A stretch of 64,000 nucleotides of DNA from Auricularia sp. M13 (Eukaryota; Basidiomycota; Agaricomycetes; Auriculariales; Auriculariaceae). Shown piece by piece: positions 61,359-64,000 of this stretch. Where the stretch lies: positions 2,480,001-2,544,000 of the forward strand of contig CM073197.1 in NCBI GenBank assembly GCA_037042915.1, read 5' to 3'. The position numbers were made by a program, and so were the translations under genes. Within the stretch, counting starts at the first letter, position 1, and every line of letters starts with the position of its first letter. A model generated the notes under the pieces. That model did not search any database, had not been told where the DNA came from, and saw only the letters and a list, made by a program, of their open reading frames with translations.

Positions 61359-64000
61359 CTACGTGCCACGACCGAACCAGAGAGACCTATCCTTCCAGAA
61401 GATACTGCGCAGCGCCTTAGCAGACTTCGCATGGCAATGCGCGGCGGCGTCGTACGGCTCCACGGGCTCGTCCTTGGGCAAGCGGACTTCTTCGGCGACG
61501 TCCTCAGCATCGTCCGCAGTGGAAGCATTACCGTCCGTCTTGGAGTGATCCTGCAAAACCTCCAGTTCAGATTGCGGCGCCGGGGTGTCATTCGCGGCGA
61601 ACAGTGCGTCCGAGTCATTGCTGGTGGTAGCGGTGGGCAATAAGCACGACGGTTTGGTTCTCTTCGCGTCCCGAACGTCGTCCGAGTCGCTGTCGACCAT
61701 AGCAGCTGCCAGGGCCTGCGCCTTGCGCTTTTGGCCAACAGAAAAGCGAGTTTCTCTCGTGGTCGTGAGGCCCGTCGCCGCCCGCCTCCCCGTAGGCGTC
61801 ACGAATTCCCGGACTATATCATCGAAGACGGTGGTGATCCTCGGCGCCGAGGTGGAGAGGCGGACGAGCAGGGTGTCGGCCTTCACGCCGTCGAGCTTGA
61901 ACCAGAGAATCAAGCGCCGGAAAGCGACGTGGACGTGGTTCCGGTTCCCAGCCATGATTCCGCCCTCGCCGCAGTAGAGATGCCAGGGTATCGTCCAATA
62001 GTCGGCCATGTGTTCGAAGAGCAGTCCCAGCTCGTTCAACGCCGGCGTAAAGAGATCGTCATGCTCATCTCCGTTCACCCAGACTTCGCGGGAAGTTTTC
62101 CCAGTGGCGGCGTCCGTCGAGTGCTTCAGCATCGCCTCGCAGAGAATCTTGAAGCTCCTGGGTTCGTCGGAGACAGCGCCAAGTGGTAGAGCGCGCGCAA
62201 ACGAATAAAGGAATACCCAGTAGATGGATTCAGCATCATGCCGCCAATCGTGACGGGTTTCGGGAATGACTGTCTTTGAAGCCTTGTTTTGGCTCCTGAT
62301 CAGCTCGGCCGCGACGACTTGTTTGAACTTCTCGATGAAGCCCCGGTCGCCGTTCGGAAAAGCACGCTTGAAAAGCTCTGGTTGTCTCGTCTCGGCGGCT
62401 TCTAGAGCCTTGAGAAGGTCGCCCAGCGGTCTGCAGTTGAATTTTCGACGAGCAGAATGGGCGGCCAGGTATGTGGATACGAACATTGGTGTGCCCTTCA
62501 AGTCACCAGCGCTAGTCAGCGGACGAGCGATCACGAGCGACAAGGTATTGAACTTACGACTGTCTTCCTGACATCGACTGCGCCGGTCTCTAGCTCAACG
62601 AATGTCGTCGCGTGGTCGAGGTCGGTCAAGAGCACACAAGGCTGCCCATTCTCGTCGCCGCTGGTGATCATGAGGTTGGGACAGCTGGACAGGGATGAAC
62701 GACGTACAAGATCTTCTTGATGCATGGACGTTCTAAAACACAGTTCTTGCCGAGTATCGGGTGCGTCGTAAGGTAGTGCTGCGGCTTGCACATAACGTTG
62801 AAGTAGCTAACATCGCGATGTAGAACCCCGAGCTCGCAAACATGAGCATGGACTGTTTGTCGTTAGCAATCTAGACATGGCGAAAAGTCAAGGTCAACGT
62901 ACCTTCGATCAGGTCATACATGACATCCAGCAGGTCCCCGGCGGTTTCACACTGGCTAAGCGGCTGCCCAATGCTACCAAGATGCAATATGTCCTTGACG
63001 CGCCCGATGGATTCATCTTCCCCCGAGAGATGGAAAACGGCGGTCGAGTCCGCACCACGCACGCTCGTGTCCGGATGATGGCGCACCAAGCCGGGCACCC
63101 AACCATCCTTATGCAACATATCAAGCAGCTGTTTTTCCGTCAAGCGCGAGGTAGTGCGTTGCCAGGAAAGCTTCCAAAATCCTTCGACGATACCGGTATC
63201 AAAGTTTGCGTCCAGTTTGGCCAAAAAATCGGGGTCGGTGCCAGGGTCGTTCTTGGGCAGGCGTCCAATCTCGAAGCAGGCAAAGGTAGTCCGCCCAGGA
63301 GCGGTGCCAACGTGGAATGGCATAACCGCGACGCCGGTGCCCGCTTTGCGGATGTCCCAGCGATGAAACTTCTGCTGCGCGACGCAATACTGCATGTCGA
63401 TGTCTCGTTCCTCCAGTGAGTGGTAGACCTGCACGACGTGCGCAATCCATGGCTCCAGCTTGTCCCAAGGGATAGGATCGGACTCGATCATGCCGCAGGG
63501 ATTGAGCGAAGCAAGCTTCACGCGTCCCCGCTCGAGAGAAAAACCATGCACGGTGGTCAGATCGGGCCTGTAACGCTTGAGGCCAGTAAGGTAGGTCTTC
63601 AGCTGACCACCCACGGTGCCCGCGTCGAGCACCCTCTTGAGCTCTCCGACTTCCAGGAGCACAGACCAAGGTTGGAGCGATATATACTTTGGATTCGCGA
63701 GCGCGAGCAGTAGCTCGGCGGGTGACCCGCGGAAGCCGCAGACGTCGGGCTTGACTTCTAACGCGAGGTAGTCTCCTCCAGGAGGATTGTGGGGCCGCAG
63801 CGTGAAGATGACCGCGTCGCCTTTGCGCAAGCCGTGCGTATAATACGCTGCGCTGATGGAGTTGAGAAGCTGGACCGTGGGGCCGTATAACGCTTTCTCG
63901 AGGGTTGGGGGCAATCGAAGCAGCGCCTTGTGACTGGTCTTTACCTCGGCATCCGCAACGATAGCGTCGAGTATCGGTGTGTCGGACACCTTCTTGGAAT
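61359..64000 (-). CDS. FunK1-type fungal protein kinase, 5' end outside window
   Basis: Member of the fungal-specific FunK1 kinase family, expanded in mushrooms. The frame is open to the right edge (64000), so the start is missing. After the long first part (to about 62930), intron 62882..62930 joins YDLIE to VHAHVCELGVLHRDVSYFNV: the HRD catalytic loop. Then NCVLERPCIKKIFGDENG, with an intron from about 62675 to 62722, and LLTDLDHATTFVELETG, where DLD stands in for DFG; family members often show DFD-like variants here. GTPMFVSTYLAAHSARRKF is the P+1-like region, followed by HDAESIYWVFLYSFARALP. The C-terminal tail is acidic with a KRTKP cluster, and the stop is TAG at 61359-61361. Activity and substrate are unknown. 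Confidence 0.82.

Overview
This window looks like nuclear DNA of a filamentous basidiomycete (mushroom-type, Agaricomycete-like). The evidence is GC-rich coding sequence, genes cut by many 43-100 bp introns (often GTNNGT donors), tight gene packing on both strands, and a basidiomycete-style gene set: a FunK1 fungal kinase, a chloroperoxidase-type haem protein, an intron-rich GH3 beta-glucosidase, and an RNA polymerase II CTD ending in an acidic/aromatic tail. No bacterial, phage or CRISPR features were seen. Most genes are split by introns, so I rebuilt the reading frames by joining exons at GT-AG (twice GC-AG) boundaries. This is inference from the sequence, not from transcripts.

Layout: APC11 (+), PSP1-domain gene (-), RGP1 (-), SEN54 (+), alpha/beta hydrolase with an apparent frameshift (+), haem-thiolate peroxidase (-), RPB7 (-), unknown protein (+), secreted basidiomycete-type protein (+), AP-4 epsilon adaptin (-), hexose transporter (-), a 3.6 kb gene-poor stretch holding a 516 bp hAT-type MITE and a degenerate direct duplication, BUB2 (-), F-box gene (-), SWC2/VPS72 (-), a mitoribosomal-domain protein with a huge Lys/Ala/Pro tail (+), a decayed kinase pseudogene (-), GH3 beta-glucosidase (+), OST5 (-), UNC93-like transporter with three consecutive microexons (-), YOP1 (-), RPB1 (-), VPS27 (+), VPS35 (+), CAND1 (-), and a FunK1 kinase running off the right edge (-).

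Functional themes: several genes serve endosome/trans-Golgi traffic (RGP1, AP-4 epsilon, VPS27, VPS35, YOP1), transcription and chromatin (RPB1, RPB7, SWC2, PSP1-like) and ubiquitin/cell-cycle control (APC11, CAND1, F-box, BUB2). These are housekeeping genes scattered together and I do not see a co-regulated cluster. Secreted or metabolic genes (hydrolase, peroxidase, GH3, hexose transporter) are interspersed. Three head-to-head pairs have their start codons only 67-125 bp apart.

No clearly new multi-gene system was found. The most distinctive observations are the MITE with a perfect 8-bp target duplication, the microexon chain in the UNC93-like gene, the two GC-AG introns, the Lys/Ala/Pro tail on a mitoribosomal-type domain, and the kinase relic.
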